In this document: positions 63,864-64,000 of the stretch, piece after piece
Layout of the letters: the number at the start of each line of letters is the position of its first letter
Numbering within the stretch: position 1 is the stretch's first letter
Source of the DNA: Betaproteobacteria bacterium
GTDB lineage: Bacteria > Pseudomonadota > Gammaproteobacteria > Burkholderiales > Rhodocyclaceae
NCBI GenBank assembly: GCA_016720065.1
Contig: JADJXY010000002.1
Location: 3,087,411 to 3,151,410, forward strand
Reading direction: 5' to 3'
DNA: 64,000 bases
Translations under genes and position numbers: made by a program
Notes under the pieces: generated by a model
Database searches by the model: none
Seen by the model: the letters and a program-made list of their open reading frames with translations, nothing else
Told to the model about the DNA's origin: nothing

Positions 63864-64000
63864 TTCAAATACTCACAGAGATGAAAAAGTGCGGGCTCTG
63901 GAAGTCAGCGCGAACCGGGCGCATCGGGTACTGGGCCTATGTCATGAGATTTCTTTTCTTGACGTCTGGTTTCATGAGATCGTTGGGATCACGCCAACGC

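Noticed and set aside
63881..64000. Possible rightward gene start at the window edge
   Set aside because: Forty open codons from an ATG reach the edge, but the sequence has no recognisable pattern and coding cannot be judged.

Overview
The window is about 64 kb of GC-rich DNA (structural-gene lines counted by hand run above 60% GC). It most likely comes from a betaproteobacterium: a TctE/QseC-type sensor kinase and a tRNA-Phe form the left chromosomal edge, and the genes have strong Shine-Dalgarno sites and many ATGA overlaps. The genus cannot be fixed from sequence alone. Almost everything between the tRNA-Phe (787-862) and a diverged copy of the tRNA's downstream flank (from 63338) is a composite mobile island of roughly 62 kb.

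Layout. (1) 1-1125: kinase 3' end, tRNA-Phe with promoter and terminator. (2) 1126-5701: a two-gene leftward cassette of unknown function (one protein has a zinc ribbon), facing a rightward XRE repressor, ImmA/IrrE protease and LOTUS-domain protein across a control region with mirrored operator-like boxes. (3) 5791-8346: DUF2924 protein, serine recombinase and partner gene. (4) 8521-16735: early phage genes (HTH, Bro-N, ATPase, Cas4-like nuclease, P4-type primase/helicase, RuvC-like resolvase) with a large inverted repeat after the primase. (5) 17064-19708: two tandem ParB-domain/DNA-methyltransferase fusions. (6) 19668-21696: five small leftward genes. (7) 21814-43836: a complete lambda-type packaging, head, tail and lysis region of a siphovirus, including a nested scaffold and a probable -1 frameshift. 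(8) 44211-58559: one long leftward defence operon. (9) 58915-62877: ParB-like genes, a second serine recombinase and a zinc-ribbon protein, with two frameshifts. (10) 62959-64000: AbiEii and DUF2188 remnants and the right boundary.

How the parts work together. Regions 2-7 look like a temperate siphovirus: XRE/ImmA immunity, serine recombinase, replication genes, own methyltransferases, packaging, capsid, tail and lysis. A conserved leader element found six times (upstream of the DUF2924 gene, four small leftward genes and the last gene after the endolysin) ties the phage region together as one regulon.

The defence operon starts at a WYL-RecQ-phosphoribosyltransferase fusion and runs through a DprA-like protein, a GmrSD-like DUF262/DUF1524 nuclease, HsdM, HsdS, HsdR, a SLATT two-membrane-segment protein, a cGAS/DncV-like nucleotidyltransferase and a COG2958 protein, mostly with 4-base overlaps. 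The most striking detail is an AAGC tetranucleotide tract of about 17 units inside hsdS, next to a four-residue spacer repeat. Both alternative frames stop at once after the tract, so the restriction system is probably phase-variable between a full and a half specificity subunit.
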